From Coprinopsis marcescibilis (Eukaryota > Basidiomycota > Agaricomycetes > Agaricales > Psathyrellaceae), in contig ML210361.1 in NCBI GenBank assembly GCA_004369085.1, forward strand, positions 7,821 to 47,929: a stretch of 40,109 nucleotides of DNA. The letters are read 5' to 3'. Both the position numbers and the translations under genes were made by a program. Below, in pieces: positions 1-10,354 of this stretch. How positions within the stretch are numbered: the first letter of the stretch is position 1; each line of letters opens with the position of its first letter. Under the pieces are notes generated by a model. It was not told where the DNA came from, did not search any database, and saw only the letters and a program-made list of their open reading frames with translations.

Positions 1-846
1 GGGATCACAACCACAATCAGAACACGAAAAGCCCAAGAACGCGAAAAGCCACCCCGAGAACGACACCTAACCCTAACCCACATACATCTTTCAGGTCCAA
101 AACTGCACAGCGGTAGATTACAAGGCCAAGCACACAAAAAGCGAAAATTGACCAAAGACTTGTTTGTACTCACCACGTCGCCCACCAAGCGTTACAATCA
201 GGGCTCAAATCAGCCAACGCGGTGCAGTACGGCCTATATCGCACCTCGCCCTGCCCTTAAACGAAAGGACCGTGACCGAACGGAATGTTACAAAGGGAAA
301 GAAAACGAAATGAAAGGGAAACAAAGGACCAAGTTGGCCTTGGCGATCATCTGCCTAAAGTTGCGTTCAGCTGGACTCGCCCACGCGACGGACGCGTTGG
401 CGTTGTCCGTGTTGACATTTGTCTCGATCACATTGCAAAGGCTTTGGAAACAAACATATGTTCTGGCACTCTTTTCAGTTTCGACACATTCAAGTCGAAC
501 TTACAGGTCATTACTATTACTGGTGGGTTGGTAATTAATGCGTGGCAGTACCTGATGCAACCTTCAATAGCCTTTTTGAACACACGACTGTCATGTCAGA
601 GCCGAAATGAATGTCATTGGACACTAAAGAACTTGGATTCTGTGACACAGTTGAGGGACACCTATAACAGCTCAAATCCTTGACGTAGACTTTTGACACA
701 TTCAGACATATTCATATTCACATTCATATCCATGGGCATAGACATATGCATTGGCATAGTAATAATAAAAAATCCATAATGCAGTACAACCTGCTCGAAC
801 GCATAGATAAACCAAACAGAATCTTGCCACACGCAAAGCATCATGC
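1..846. other. Left-edge intergenic region, no gene recognised
   Basis: I see no convincing gene here. Overlapping open frames on the plus strand (148-534 and 285-683) lack domains, signal peptides or a clear promoter and look like chance frames. Bases 700-760 are a low-complexity run of ATTCAT/CATATG-like hexamers. From about 750 the sequence begins to resemble the region near 2930, which is the 3' flank of the tandem duplication described separately. Confidence 0.5.
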
Positions 847-2265
847 CTACATCATCACAGTACGCCCACCCTGCCTCAACGACTTCATCAACCCCTTGAG
901 CGCAATGTCAACAACCCCCATCTCCACTGTCCTCCTGAAATACTCAAGATCGCAAACAACTGTCGCAACCTTCTTTCCATCCCTCGACACAGTCCACATA
1001 TACCCAGCACCCGCACCCTCATACCGCTCCAAGAACCTATCCAAATCCCCATTGCCCACTTTCTCTCCACGCGCACCCACAACCCAATCCTCACCCCGAT
1101 CTCCCCCCGCCCTCCGCCCAATCGCCAGCGGGACATGCTTTTCTTTTTCTTTTTCTGCACCTTGACCTTGGCCTGCTTTCCCACTACCACTCTTGCAAAC
1201 AAGAGCATAACCAAGCTCCAACCCCATCTCAAGCCCATTCAAGGCATCCTCCAACGCAGAACCATACGCCACAAACGGGCGGGACGAAGCTGGCACACGC
1301 ACTTCACCCAACTCTGCCCGGAACCCACTGATTTCTCTCCAAATCGCATCAAGCTCCTTCTCTTTCGCCCGGGCACCCTCTTTCCTTCCCACGTTCGAAG
1401 GTGCAGACACAGATGGAGTACACAAAGAAGCAGGTGGGGTTGAACTTGCAGCAGCATCTACCGAAGCCCTGGCAGCCGCAACAGCGGCAAGATGCACACC
1501 AGAGCTTGCCCGAGCACGCGAGGCGGAGTCCGCACCAGCGGCACCAACACCAACCCCCCGCTGCTCAGCCGGCAGCACAAACGGCTTTCCCCTATCCGCA
1601 AAGATCGAATGACTAACCGCCCTCTTCCTCTCCCTCTCCCTCTCCCTTTCCTCCTCCTCCTTCACAGAACCCTCACTCGGGAACGAAATCGAACTCGTGG
1701 CCTTAGAGCCTTTCGAAACCACATTCGTTCCAGACCTCGGATCAAACGAAACCGAAACATCCGAGAAAGCAACAGTAGGCCCAGCCCACCCCCTCGCATC
1801 ACACCCCATCCCCCAATCCATCTTCCAATACCCCATAAACCGATTCCTCACAAGCTTCTCAAGCGCTTCATTGACTGCATCCTTCGCCGGCCCATAACAC
1901 CTCTTTCCCCCCTCCTTCCTTCTCATCCCCACACCCGCCATCCTCTCCGGTGGGGTCAGAATCCCACCCGCACCACTCACATACACACACCCCGAGCGCA
2001 CATCCACGCACACCCCATCCACCTCGACCTTCGCCCGCGCAGGCGGCGGGTCGCGGGCAGGTCCGATGTTCATTCTGAACCTCCCGTCTGCCCTCTGACA
2101 CGACGCCAGTTCATGTCTGAGCGGGTGGGGCGCAGTCCCGCCCCTGATCCGTCCAAGATACAGCCCCCACCGCTCTCGGCGGTAGTTAATAGCCCAATCA
2201 CCGACCCTATCCAAATAGTGGACGGCAGCGCTACTGGTACCCACGTACGACCGGTAGAGAGACAT
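847..2265 (-). CDS. Unrecognised paralogue family, member 1 (472 aa)
   Basis: I do not recognise this protein. It is intronless. The N-terminal 130 residues (MSLYRSYVGTSSAAVHYL...) match member 2, including 'IRGG..PHPL.H.L'. A middle low-complexity region contains Glu/Arg runs (EEEERERERERKR) and Ala/Ser-rich stretches. The C-terminal part (about residues 300-472) is the domain common to the family: 'ELDAIW...FR', 'VPASS.PF.AY', '.WTV..DGKK..TV.CD' and 'ALKGLMKSLR.GGR'. An upstream in-frame ATG at 2388 was rejected because member 2 begins at the residue equivalent to 2265 and because 2265 lies about 145 bp from a TATAAAAG element. No signal peptide is visible, so it is probably intracellular. 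The function is unknown. Confidence 0.75.
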   Translation of the reverse strand: MSLYRSYVGTSSAAVHYLDRVGDWAINYRRERWGLYLGRIRGGTAPHPLRHELASCQRADGRFRMNIGPARDPPPARAKVEVDGVCVDVRSGCVYVSGAGGILTPPERMAGVGMRRKEGGKRCYGPAKDAVNEALEKLVRNRFMGYWKMDWGMGCDARGWAGPTVAFSDVSVSFDPRSGTNVVSKGSKATSSISFPSEGSVKEEEERERERERKRAVSHSIFADRGKPFVLPAEQRGVGVGAAGADSASRARASSGVHLAAVAAARASVDAAASSTPPASLCTPSVSAPSNVGRKEGARAKEKELDAIWREISGFRAELGEVRVPASSRPFVAYGSALEDALNGLEMGLELGYALVCKSGSGKAGQGQGAEKEKEKHVPLAIGRRAGGDRGEDWVVGARGEKVGNGDLDRFLERYEGAGAGYMWTVSRDGKKVATVVCDLEYFRRTVEMGVVDIALKGLMKSLRQGGRTVMM

Positions 2266-3056
2266 TGAGCGAGGTTGTTTTGAACGTGAGCTGATTCTTG
2301 GCTCTTGATTATTGATTCTCGGTTCTCGGAGTTTTTTCTTGATTCTTCTCGAATCCTGATTCTTGAGTCCGGAAAGTGATGATTCCAAACCACCACAGAT
2401 CTCCAGCTTTTATACCCACCTTCAAACGAGTGGCACGGGGCTGCTTTGTGCTCTAGGAAGGCGCGGAGGGTGCATGGAGACGCTTAGACCTCATTAACGC
2501 GCAGGCGCATCACCACGCCGATATCCCCGCACTAGCCCGCCGCTGTGCTTTCCCATCCCATCCCGCCACAAACATCTATCTACCTATCTATGCAAGCGGC
2601 ACCTGGCCCGCTTTTGATGGTACTGTGCGTAAACATACGTCGATGACTTGGATACACAGAGCAAATGGTACATCATAGGAGCAAATAAGCGCCCAAAGTG
2701 GTGAGCGGAAATGAAGCTTCGTAGGCAACCGTTTCCATGGTTGATCTTCTTCCGTGTGGCCGTTTCCATTGGCCTTTCCAATCCAGGCTCCAGCCACAAA
2801 AGTGCTGCAAAAATCCAGTCGCAAGTTAGCACTCGCTTTTCTCTCAGATTTAGATTTCGATACTTTTGATGATATTATATATTGCTCAGATAGATCATAT
2901 TCATAAGTAGTCATAGTCACAGGCATATTATAGGCATATTAATAACAAAATTTGCATATAGTAATGAAAATGAAACTCCTGACCAGCAGTACATCCAGAG
3001 AACGTATAGATAAACCGAACGTTCAACAGAGTCAAGCGCATCAGGAAGCGTCATCT
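2266..3056. other. Promoter of member 1 and intergenic region
   Basis: This stretch contains the 5' leader and TATA element of member 1 and then diverged duplicated DNA. From about 2930 it is the 3' flank of member 2. No additional gene is supported. Confidence 0.5.
2407..2414 (-). promoter_or_regulatory. TATA box of family member 1
   Basis: TATAAAAG reads on the minus strand about 145 bp upstream of the chosen ATG at 2265. The equivalent element occurs in copy 2 of the duplication (4674-4681). Confidence 0.6.
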
Positions 3057-4574
3057 TTACACATGTACAGCTTTCCCATTCCGCCTCAGCGACTTCATCA
3101 AGCACTTCAGTGCCATAGAAACAACCCTCATCTCCGCAGCCTCCTTCAAGAACCCAATATCACATAGAACCGTCGAAATCTTCTTTCCATCTTTCAACAC
3201 AGTCCACGTCATATGCCCACTCTCAAGCTTATACCTCTTCAGGTACCTATTCAAATGCTTAACCTCCACCTTCTTCCCATCCATACCCACAATCCACTGA
3301 TCACCTTCATCTCCCCCCGTCTTCCGAGCAACCGCAAGCGGGACATGCTTCTTTTCTTCTGTATCTTTGCCTGTCTTCTCACTCCCAATTGGTGTAATGG
3401 TCATAAACCCCCACCGAAGGTCCAGCCCGCCATGAATCTCGCGCAACGCACCCTCAAAGGCAACATTGTACGCTATAAACGGCGGCGACGAAGCCGGGAC
3501 ATGCACTTGACCCAACTGTTTCCGGAACACACGGATTGCATCCCAGATGGCATCAAGCTCCTTCGCTTTGGCCCGTCTGGAGGGCAAAGCTAGTGTTGGC
3601 TTTTTGGTCAGGCCGGAAAGCGAAGCTGATGGTGCCTCTTTGGTCAGGCTGGAAGGCAAAGCTGGCGGTGGGGCTGTAGAACTTTCTCCAGCGCCTGCAG
3701 AAGCCGTGGCAGCGGAAACAGCGGCAGGAGCCAAACCAGAGTCGACTCGAACACGCGGGGCGGAGCCAGCACCAGTGCCAACATCAACCCCTTGCTTCTC
3801 AAGATAAACAGTCCTCTTCCTCTTCTTTTCTCTCTCGTTCTCTCCAGAAGATTCAGAAGGGAGAGAATTGGAGGGTGCGGAGCCAGCACCAGTGCTAACA
3901 TCAACCCCTTCCTTCTCAAGCGAAACATTCCTCTTCCTCTTCTTTTCTCTCTCGTTCTTTCCAGACGCCTCAGAGAGGAGAGGGAGAAAAGTGAAGGTAG
4001 AATCAGAGGTACCATTTGATGTTGAATTCGAAATCGCAGTCGATCCAGAACTCGGAGTTGCGGGGAAAGGAACCGTCGAGACCGCAACAGTAGGCCCAGC
4101 GCAAACACTCTCATCCACCCAAACCATCTCCAAATACCCCTTAAACCTATTTCTCGTCAGGTCCTCCACCGCTTCATTCTTGGCCCCTCTACCATCTATC
4201 CTCGCTAGACTATAGCACACATGCTTGCCCATCGCCATCTTCGTCTTCTTTCTCTTGATCTGCGCCATCCGGTCCGACGGAGTAAGCACCACAGCCTGAG
4301 CATTGGCCCGAGCGACAACCTCCCCCGAGCGGATATTCACACGCACCCCCTTCAACTTCAACTTTTCCGGCTTGATCTTTAGTTTGAACCTGCCGTTGGT
4401 GTTGAGATACGGCGTAAGGTCGTGCGAGAGGGGGTGAGGAACAACCCCACCCCTAATCCGCTGAAGATATAAAGCCCAACATTCTCTCCGATCACTTATA
4501 CGCACAGCAGCACCATCACCCAAATAATGCACGGCAGCCTGACTTGTACCATCATATGACCGTTGGGTGGACAT
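3057..4574 (-). CDS. Unrecognised paralogue family, member 2 (505 aa)
   Basis: This is the intronless tandem paralogue of member 1; the function is not recognised. It starts MSTQRSYDGTSQAAVHYL, collinear with MSLYRSYVGTSSAAVHYL in member 1, which fixes the start. The central region holds a direct repeat of 39 codons rich in Lys/Arg/Glu ('NEREKKRKR...LEK.GVDV.TGAGSAP' twice), which could act as a basic nuclear-targeting segment (inference). The C-terminal domain has 'KELDAIW..I..FR', 'VPASSPPFIAYN', 'TWTVLKDGKK', 'TVLCD' and 'ALKCLMKSLR'. A TATAAAA element lies about 100 bp upstream. No signal peptide or membrane segment is visible. Confidence 0.75.
   Translation of the reverse strand: MSTQRSYDGTSQAAVHYLGDGAAVRISDRRECWALYLQRIRGGVVPHPLSHDLTPYLNTNGRFKLKIKPEKLKLKGVRVNIRSGEVVARANAQAVVLTPSDRMAQIKRKKTKMAMGKHVCYSLARIDGRGAKNEAVEDLTRNRFKGYLEMVWVDESVCAGPTVAVSTVPFPATPSSGSTAISNSTSNGTSDSTFTFLPLLSEASGKNEREKKRKRNVSLEKEGVDVSTGAGSAPSNSLPSESSGENEREKKRKRTVYLEKQGVDVGTGAGSAPRVRVDSGLAPAAVSAATASAGAGESSTAPPPALPSSLTKEAPSASLSGLTKKPTLALPSRRAKAKELDAIWDAIRVFRKQLGQVHVPASSPPFIAYNVAFEGALREIHGGLDLRWGFMTITPIGSEKTGKDTEEKKHVPLAVARKTGGDEGDQWIVGMDGKKVEVKHLNRYLKRYKLESGHMTWTVLKDGKKISTVLCDIGFLKEAAEMRVVSMALKCLMKSLRRNGKAVHV
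3760..3990. repeat. In-frame 117-bp tandem repeat within member 2
   Basis: Two copies (about 3760-3876 and 3877-3990) have a period of 117 bp, exactly 39 codons. Each reads on the minus strand as a basic block NEREKKRKR followed by LEK.GVDV and TGAGSAP. Member 1 has only a shorter Glu/Arg-rich run at the equivalent place. Confidence 0.8.
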
Positions 4575-4673
4575 TGCAGTCGAGCGTAGCGCTTGAACTG
4601 AGTTTTGAAAGTATGAGAAGGGCGGGAAAGATTTATGCTACTATCAATGACAGAGCTCCAGGGATTTTATACC

Positions 4674-4681
4674 CTTCTCCG
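4674..4681 (-). promoter_or_regulatory. TATA box of family member 2
   Basis: The minus strand reads TATAAAAT about 100 bp upstream of the ATG at 4574. Position and context match the element of member 1. Confidence 0.6.
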
Positions 4682-4798
4682 AAGAGTGGCACTGGCCTCC
4701 TTTGTGCCCTTAAAAAGATGCGGGGGGTTAATGGAAACGCTTCGACAGCTAACGCGCAGGTCATCAGAGCCACGCCTGCTATCCCCGTTCACCCACTG

Positions 4799-4836
<38 letters not shown>
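4799..4836. repeat. (CTA)n microsatellite
   Basis: This is an uninterrupted 38-bp CTA trinucleotide run, about 12.7 units. It lies some 225 bp upstream of the start of member 2 and is absent from the equivalent place in copy 1 of the duplication. Confidence 0.95.
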
Positions 4837-4837
<1 letters not shown>

Positions 4838-5493
4838 GCACGGCTGCACTTTTCCCACCCCACCTACTACATCTCTACAGGGTAATCTTGGCCCGCTGAC
4901 ACTATGCGTAAACCTGTGTTGATGGCTTTCGCTTTGGAAACAACGAGAAAATCGGAAACGCAAATAAACGTTGAACGTTGAAGAATGACAAGCGCACAGG
5001 TGGAGCTTCATAAGCAGCCATTGCCATCTTTGACCTTATTCCGTATGGCCGTCGCCCTTTGCCCTTCTTTCCGCGATAGAACTTCCTCCAGCAGAAAGAC
5101 ATCTTATTTCGGCTTATTACCTCGCACAGTGCCACCGTCCACGCATCATGGCATGTCTCGATTCTTGAAGAGTATCCTAATCGAGGGCAAGTAGTCATCG
5201 TATACTTATGACCAGCAATCATTGAAATGAAGTATACGCCGTGATGGCAATGTTTGAGTAAGTTCTTGATTCGTCGACAGCAATTAAATGGCATAGGGGC
5301 CAATACTTTCTATATGTTTTCCAGAACGTACCTGTCCCAGTGGGAGTACTAGTGTATACGTATATTTCCCTCTCTGGTTGCTGTGCAATTTCGCAGAGTA
5401 ACGTAGTGATTTATGAAATAAAGGAGAAAAATAAACATATGACCGTGACGGTATTATGAGGTAAATACGTAATAACCAACAATCTTATGACCC

Positions 5494-6270
5494 TTACTGC
5501 CCCGCACTTCCAAAATAACTGCCCTTCACAAGTTTACCACCCTTGCACACCGAAGCAATCAAGCCCCGCAATACCCTCCCAAAGATCTCCCGCTCCTCCT
5601 CCTCCGAGAAATATTCCGTCTCGCACATCGTTTGTGCCAACACCTCATGATCACTCTCCCTCACGAGCCTCCAAGTGACACCTCCGCGTTCATTCCTCTT
5701 CAAAAAGTTCCTCATGGACTCTCTCGACCTAGCCTCCCCATCCGATCCAGCAACAACAATCTTTCCAGCCACATGATCCCACCTAAAGACAGCACACTCA
5801 TACTGCTCACACCCCGCGTCATCGTAACGACGGCTCATCATCTCGGAATGGCTAAAAACAACGAACAGTCCAAGGTCATCCGCCACCCTCTCTCCCAACT
5901 TCAAATTCAACACCTCAAATGGCCCCGTATCAGCCCACTTGTACCCCGCCCGCTTACGCACAAAGTCTTTCCAGAGAACCCACAGAGCTTCCCACAGCAA
6001 ACGCATCTCTGGCTCACAGTCCTTTTTCGGGCGCATTTTGTTCACTTTGGAGCGCCGGACGTGCGTTCTCCTCCGCCTTTCGACGGGGAGCGGCAGTGAT
6101 TCTCCCCTTCCAAGCAAATATTTTGTGATATCTTTGGAGAGAGGATGCGGCTCCTTCCACTGAGCCCTATTGAGTTGGGAATGCGCACGAGCACGCGAGC
6201 CCGGGCTTCCATAACGTTTCGGACCCTTGAAAAGCCGCTTGGCGAGGAGCTTACTCGCGTATGTGACCAT
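5494..6270 (-). CDS. Unrecognised paralogue family, member 3 (258 aa)
   Basis: Intronless gene carrying the family's C-terminal domain: 'EALWVLWKDF', 'PFEVLNLKL', 'LGLFVVFSHSE', 'GGVTWRLVRE', 'VLAQTMCETEYFSEEEEREIF.RVLRGL'. The N-terminal part is basic (RRRRTHVRRSKVNK). An open frame extends upstream to an ATG at 6360, but a TATATAAG element sits at 6369-6376, so transcription should begin downstream of that codon. I therefore chose MVTYASKL at 6270, about 100 bp from the TATA element as in member 2. It is divergent to member 4 across about 400 bp. The function is unknown. Confidence 0.7.
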   Translation of the reverse strand: MVTYASKLLAKRLFKGPKRYGSPGSRARAHSQLNRAQWKEPHPLSKDITKYLLGRGESLPLPVERRRRTHVRRSKVNKMRPKKDCEPEMRLLWEALWVLWKDFVRKRAGYKWADTGPFEVLNLKLGERVADDLGLFVVFSHSEMMSRRYDDAGCEQYECAVFRWDHVAGKIVVAGSDGEARSRESMRNFLKRNERGGVTWRLVRESDHEVLAQTMCETEYFSEEEEREIFGRVLRGLIASVCKGGKLVKGSYFGSAGQ

Positions 6271-6674
6271 TATTCCTTCCCACTGTCGGTTGTTTGGCTG
6301 AAAGGCTGAGATTGAGATATTGATGTTCGAGGCGAGGTCGAAGCTAGGAAACGATTCCACAAAATACTCTTATATAATTTGATTTGCCCAGGTAGCCTTT
6401 TAAATGCGTCATAAGCGTTGCTTTGACCTACCAAGCCCCAGCAAGCTCGCTGCTCCCAGTGTCTGGACGTGTTTTGTCCAGGCGCGTGGGACGTTGCACT
6501 GCATTGGGCTTAGACCGCGCAGCTTCGTTCACAGTCTCCCTCGGTCAAAGCCCAGAGGTGTAAAAGCACAGAACATATAAGAATTCCACAGAACCCTCAA
6601 GATTTCATCCCAATTTCAACTTCCAAGCCATCCACAGATCCTCTTCGTATTTCCCAGTTCCGCTCCACCCAGTT
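6271..6674. promoter_or_regulatory. Divergent promoter region of members 3 and 4
   Basis: About 400 bp separates the two divergent starts. It contains a minus-strand TATATAAG at 6369-6376 and a plus-strand ATATAAGA at 6575-6582, each about 100 bp from its ATG. Shared regulation of the pair is possible but is inference. Confidence 0.45.
6369..6376 (-). promoter_or_regulatory. TATA box of family member 3
   Basis: TATATAAG reads on the minus strand about 100 bp upstream of the ATG at 6270 and only 9 bp upstream of the alternative ATG at 6360. This argues against that upstream start. Confidence 0.55.
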
Positions 6675-7220
6675 ATGCAAGACATCAAGGCACATCGCCG
6701 CCGAGGCATCGCACCTTCGCGCACTCCGAGAAGTCAAGCAACGCCTACTACGTCGCTCAATATGACTCTGTTTGAAGCTCTTGACAAGTTCAGCAAATCA
6801 ATCGACCAAATTGAGATCCCACAAGATTCTCCCCCCTTCACTTGCCTCAACGTAGCATTTGAGGAAGCCACCGCCGCATACAACATGAGTTTCTATTACG
6901 AAATTATAGCTCCAACATCCGGTACCGGAATAGTAGATTCAATCCCCGGTGCGAAGAGAAACGTTGGTAAAGGCGAGGTGAAACTCATCGGGGATCCCTT
7001 GAAGATGTACGCGTTCCTGACAATGAGTGAAGGGGTCCGCTGGAAGCTTCTGGCGTGGCCGGGCGATATGCGCGTTTTAGCCGATACAGTCTGCGAAAGC
7101 AAGTACTTTGAGCAAGAGGAGGAGAAAAAGGTCTTTCATAGAATTGTGTCCGCTTTGGCTTTATCTGCACTAAATGGCGGGAGAGATGTTACCTGCTCGT
7201 CATTAGGTAAATTCAATTGA
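6675..7220 (+). CDS. Unrecognised paralogue family, member 4 (181 aa)
   Basis: This is the shortest member and is close to the bare family domain. After about 30 basic/Ser-Pro residues it reads 'TLFEALDKFSK', 'IEIPQDSPPFTCLNVAFEEA', 'EGVRWKLLAW', 'RVLADTVCESKYFEQEEEKKVFHRIVSALALSALNGGRDV'. The near-minimal length helps define the domain limits (about residues 28-178). It is intronless, with no signal peptide or membrane segment. A weak TATA-like element lies about 100 bp upstream. The function is unknown. Confidence 0.75.
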   Translation: MQDIKAHRRRGIAPSRTPRSQATPTTSLNMTLFEALDKFSKSIDQIEIPQDSPPFTCLNVAFEEATAAYNMSFYYEIIAPTSGTGIVDSIPGAKRNVGKGEVKLIGDPLKMYAFLTMSEGVRWKLLAWPGDMRVLADTVCESKYFEQEEEKKVFHRIVSALALSALNGGRDVTCSSLGKFN

Positions 7221-9243
7221 ATTCCCACGGATGACCAACCCCACTACTAGTACCCTCAAGCTTTGTCTATTGTGTCTGTTTATATTCTCAGTCAATTTAG
7301 GCTCATACTTCGTTAATCTGTACGTCTAAGCGTAGCTATCCCCCTTTAATGCAAACTTACAGTCCGTTCCTACAGTAAAAGCCCAAAATTAAGGGTTTCG
7401 TAAGCACTTACAATCTTCAAAGGCAGTGCAGACTCGGGGAGCGATCTCGTGGATATCGAGAAGGGGCTGTACGACAGTAGTATCCGAATGGATTTAGTCA
7501 GTTCAAATCGAGTTCAAAGCGTATCACTTGATTACTATCAGTCAGATGGGCGGAATACTCGGTCTGACCGACGGCGCTCGGGTAACCTAAACGGGGTGCG
7601 GCGGGTTTCAGTACGGCAATCAGAGTTGACTCGGCGCTCGCTCTGAGGCATTTATAACTAAGGCACTTTCGATTTCAAGGTGAAGACTTCAGGTATCGGA
7701 GCAGGGAATTTATTCCCTCACGGTTGAGAGACTATGATGTTCTGATAATACTAGAATAGTCAGTGAATGGAATCGTCGGGCTCATATCGCCGATCTCATT
7801 CTGACTTGCGGAGGCTATTGGAGAAGATGTACACCTTCAATCTTGTCGTCGCTACGAAAGCCCAAAAGGTCCTCTTGAAGATTTCGATTGCGTAGTAATC
7901 ACCTGTAGTAACGGGGAAGTGAAGGTGAGTTGCGTACTACTCTTTCGAGCTTGTGATATCCGACTGTAGCTGCTGACGACATTCATTCGAAGTAAAAGCC
8001 TACGAGGACTTATGAATGGCACTTGTCTCTGTACAGTCTAAATAAGGCGACCAGGGTTGACGGATCAAGCTTTAAAAGATGCCCAACACCAACATCCGAA
8101 CTTCCATATAATGCCATGCGAGGAAGACTTTGATCGCCGATGCATATGGTACTTCCAAGCGTCCTCAGGCGAGACGGTCTGGGCATATAAGCACCTAGAC
8201 CGAGAATGAAAGAAGCCGACATTGGGCGCCAAAATCAATCCGGACTGCACGGTTTCATCTTGAATTTGCACACTAAATCCCCCGCATTGTAAATAAGGTT
8301 CAGAACTGAATCATAATATACGTACCGAATGCGCTCGGGATTAGTGTGCGACACGCGTGGTTTTGAATCTAGCGCTGAAAGGCACACAGAAAATACGTTT
8401 GATATACATCACTGCTTCTGTCCCCCAGATGCGTCCACATAAACAGCGCCGATGCCGATGTACTTGAATTGTACGAACCTTATTGTAAACCCAATACACA
8501 CACGAAAGCGCTTTTATCTGTGCGTGCTACTACTCTCAACGCTTCGCCTGGACGTGCCACAAATAGTCCTCTCGTGCTCGATTATTTAACGACATGTGTT
8601 TCGAATTCAATAAAAGATCCCGATGCACCGATCTTCCAGGCGTGATGAGCCCATTCTCCGATTGTCTATCTACTCCCGCATTTGCACTTACACAGCTACG
8701 TGGATTGAGGAATGCTTGAAGCCAAAGCCCCCTACATTTCAAGGCATGAAATTTCGCCTACTACCACTAACTGGTTATTTCTACAGTTTATAAGGACATA
8801 GGCGGAAACTCAGTCGTTCCCATTGCCAGAATCAACTCAGCATGGCAAATACCGCCCTTCTGCACTCTGATATTTGGTAGAGCCAAATGATATCCGCCCG
8901 CTACGCTCTAACCCGTGTCCAACTGACTCCGGATGTCGGCTGCCTTTTGAGATTCCGGTATGGTGGGTATAGCTGACGCAACTTTCACTCTACCGGAATT
9001 CCCTCAGCAGCATATATGGGGCTTGAGGTTGGTTCCGTCCTCCTCCATACTTCAAGCCCAAAGTGCTAGAAGTAGAAATCAAGTCCAACGTCCAGACTCC
9101 ACAGCTAACCTGACTCATCTACAGAACATACCGGAGGATAGAGTCGTACTGGCTCTCCGATTCTGCTATAAAACGATGAAAAATATCGGTTCGACCAACC
9201 CAGAATTCTCTTCTGACATTTGAGCCTCTTAATTACTCTCTCG
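7221..9243. other. Intergenic region, about 2 kb
   Basis: Only short open frames (about 60-90 codons) occur on either strand, with no domain, promoter or splice pattern that would support a gene. The last part holds the laccase 1 promoter, with TATAAAAC at 9167. I see no tRNA or repeat. Confidence 0.5.
9167..9174 (+). promoter_or_regulatory. TATA box of laccase 1
   Basis: TATAAAAC lies 77 bp upstream of the laccase 1 ATG, a normal spacing for a fungal promoter. Confidence 0.6.
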
Positions 9244-10288
9244 ATGCTTCGCGGAATCATCATGACCGCGGCTCTAGCCTCTTGGCTCGCTACTGGAGTC
9301 AGTGCAATTGGACCAGTTGGCACCTTGACCGTCACAAACATGAACGTTAGTCCAGATGGCTTTAATCGCTCGTAAGTTGCTTTGTATTCCAGGAAACCTT
9401 CCTACTGACTCAGAGACAATACAGGATCATAGCGGTTAACAGGCAACACCCTTCTCCTCTCATCACAGCCCGAAAGGTGAGCATGTTCAAGGAGTCGAAC
9501 GTCAAACTGTCAACGAACCCGACTCTTCCAGGGAGACAATTTCCAGTTAACTGTTGTTAACCAATTAACCGATGTGACCATTCTCCGTCAAACAAGTGTG
9601 GTATGTTAGCAAGCATAGCTCACACTCTATCAGCATACTGACATAAAGAAGCACTGGCATGGAATATTCCAGCAGACCACCGCCTGGGCAGACGGTCCAG
9701 ACGGCGTCTCTCAATGTCCAGTGGCGCAGTTTGACAAACCGTTTACTTACAAGTTCAATGCCGGAAGAGAGGCGGGGTCGTTTTGGTACCATTCTCATTT
9801 CCGTACGTCGCGAGTCAAGCTGCAAAGCGTAATCTGTCTCACTCAACTTCCTGGTTAGATACACAATACTGTGATGGGCTTCGAGGCCCTTTGGTCATTT
9901 ACGACGACAAAGACCCGCACAAAGATCGATACGATAGTGAGTGGAATATTGTCCTGAGTTTCTTCCGATCCTAATATCGAATGATTCTCTGATATGAAGT
10001 CGATGACGGTGAGCTGCAGCTCCACAGATATTACATTCTGAGATCTGATGACCTTCAAACAGAAACGACCGTCATAACGTTGGCCGACTGGTAAGCAGAA
10101 CACCCATCTAGAAACGCTAGCCAGTACACTCACCCATCTAAACAGGTACCATCTTCCCGCATCTACAATTGGAAAAGGTCCCGCTGTGACAAATGCCACT
10201 CTCATCAACGGCAAAGGTCGCAACCCAGGCGGACCGCAAACGGAGCTCGCAATCGTCAATGTCAGGCCCAACAAACGTTACCGATTCC

Positions 10289-10296
10289 GACTGATC
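10289..10296. repeat. Target-site duplication, left (GACTGATC)
   Basis: GACTGATC occurs here and again at 11552-11559, directly flanking the insertion in laccase 1. The codons it covers (part of Arg, then Leu-Ile) appear once in an uninterrupted laccase, so one copy is a duplication. Confidence 0.85.
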
Positions 10297-10320
10297 ATAA
10301 AGCACAGTGGGGTTTGTCAC

Positions 10321-10354
10321 GATTATTTGATTTCAGAATATTATGATACAAATT
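10321..10354. repeat. Inverted repeat, left arm
   Basis: This 34-bp arm starts GATTATTTGATTTC and ends GATACAAATT. It is the reverse complement of 11495-11528 with one A/G difference. Confidence 0.9.

Larger units (their letters stand above)
750..2790. repeat. Tandem segmental duplication, copy 1
   Basis: This segment holds family member 1 with its 3' flank and about 500 bp of upstream DNA, and it matches 2930-5070 in order. Shared landmarks outside the coding region are ACGCATAGATAAACC near 800 (copy 2: ACGTATAGATAAACC near 3003), the TATA element at 2407, GAGTGGCAC near 2429, CTAACGCGCAGG-like sequence near 2500, GCGTAAACATACG near 2628 and TTCCGTGTGGCCGT near 2750. Edges are approximate. 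The copies have diverged considerably, so the duplication is not recent. Confidence 0.75.
2930..5070. repeat. Tandem segmental duplication, copy 2
   Basis: This is the second copy of the unit at 750-2790, in the same orientation, carrying member 2 with its 3' and 5' flanks. Upstream matches to copy 1 include GAGTGGCACTGG near 4684, GCTAACGCGCAGG near 4748, GCCCGCTGACACTATGCGTAAAC near 4891 (interrupted match) and TTCCGTATGGCCGT near 5038. A (CTA)n microsatellite is present here only. Edges are approximate. Confidence 0.75.
4575..5493. other. Promoter of member 2 and intergenic region
   Basis: The part to about 5070 is duplicated promoter DNA. From 5070 to 5493 I see only AT-rich intergenic sequence, which includes the 3' flank of member 3. 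No gene is supported. Confidence 0.5.

Noticed and set aside
66..79. CCTAACCCTAACCC, resembling fungal telomere repeat CCCTAA
   Set aside because: Only about two units, inside ordinary sequence; too short to call a telomere or interstitial telomeric tract.
148..683. Overlapping plus-strand open frames of 128 and 132 codons
   Set aside because: No domain, signal peptide, clear promoter or splice pattern; the two frames overlap and neither composition looks protein-like.
1492..2268. 258-codon plus-strand open frame opposite member 1
   Set aside because: It is an antisense shadow of a GC-rich coding region; the minus-strand frame has a paralogue and a TATA element.
6271..6360. 30-residue N-terminal extension of member 3
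   Set aside because: The ATG at 6360 is only 9 bp from the TATA element, so the transcript should start downstream of it.
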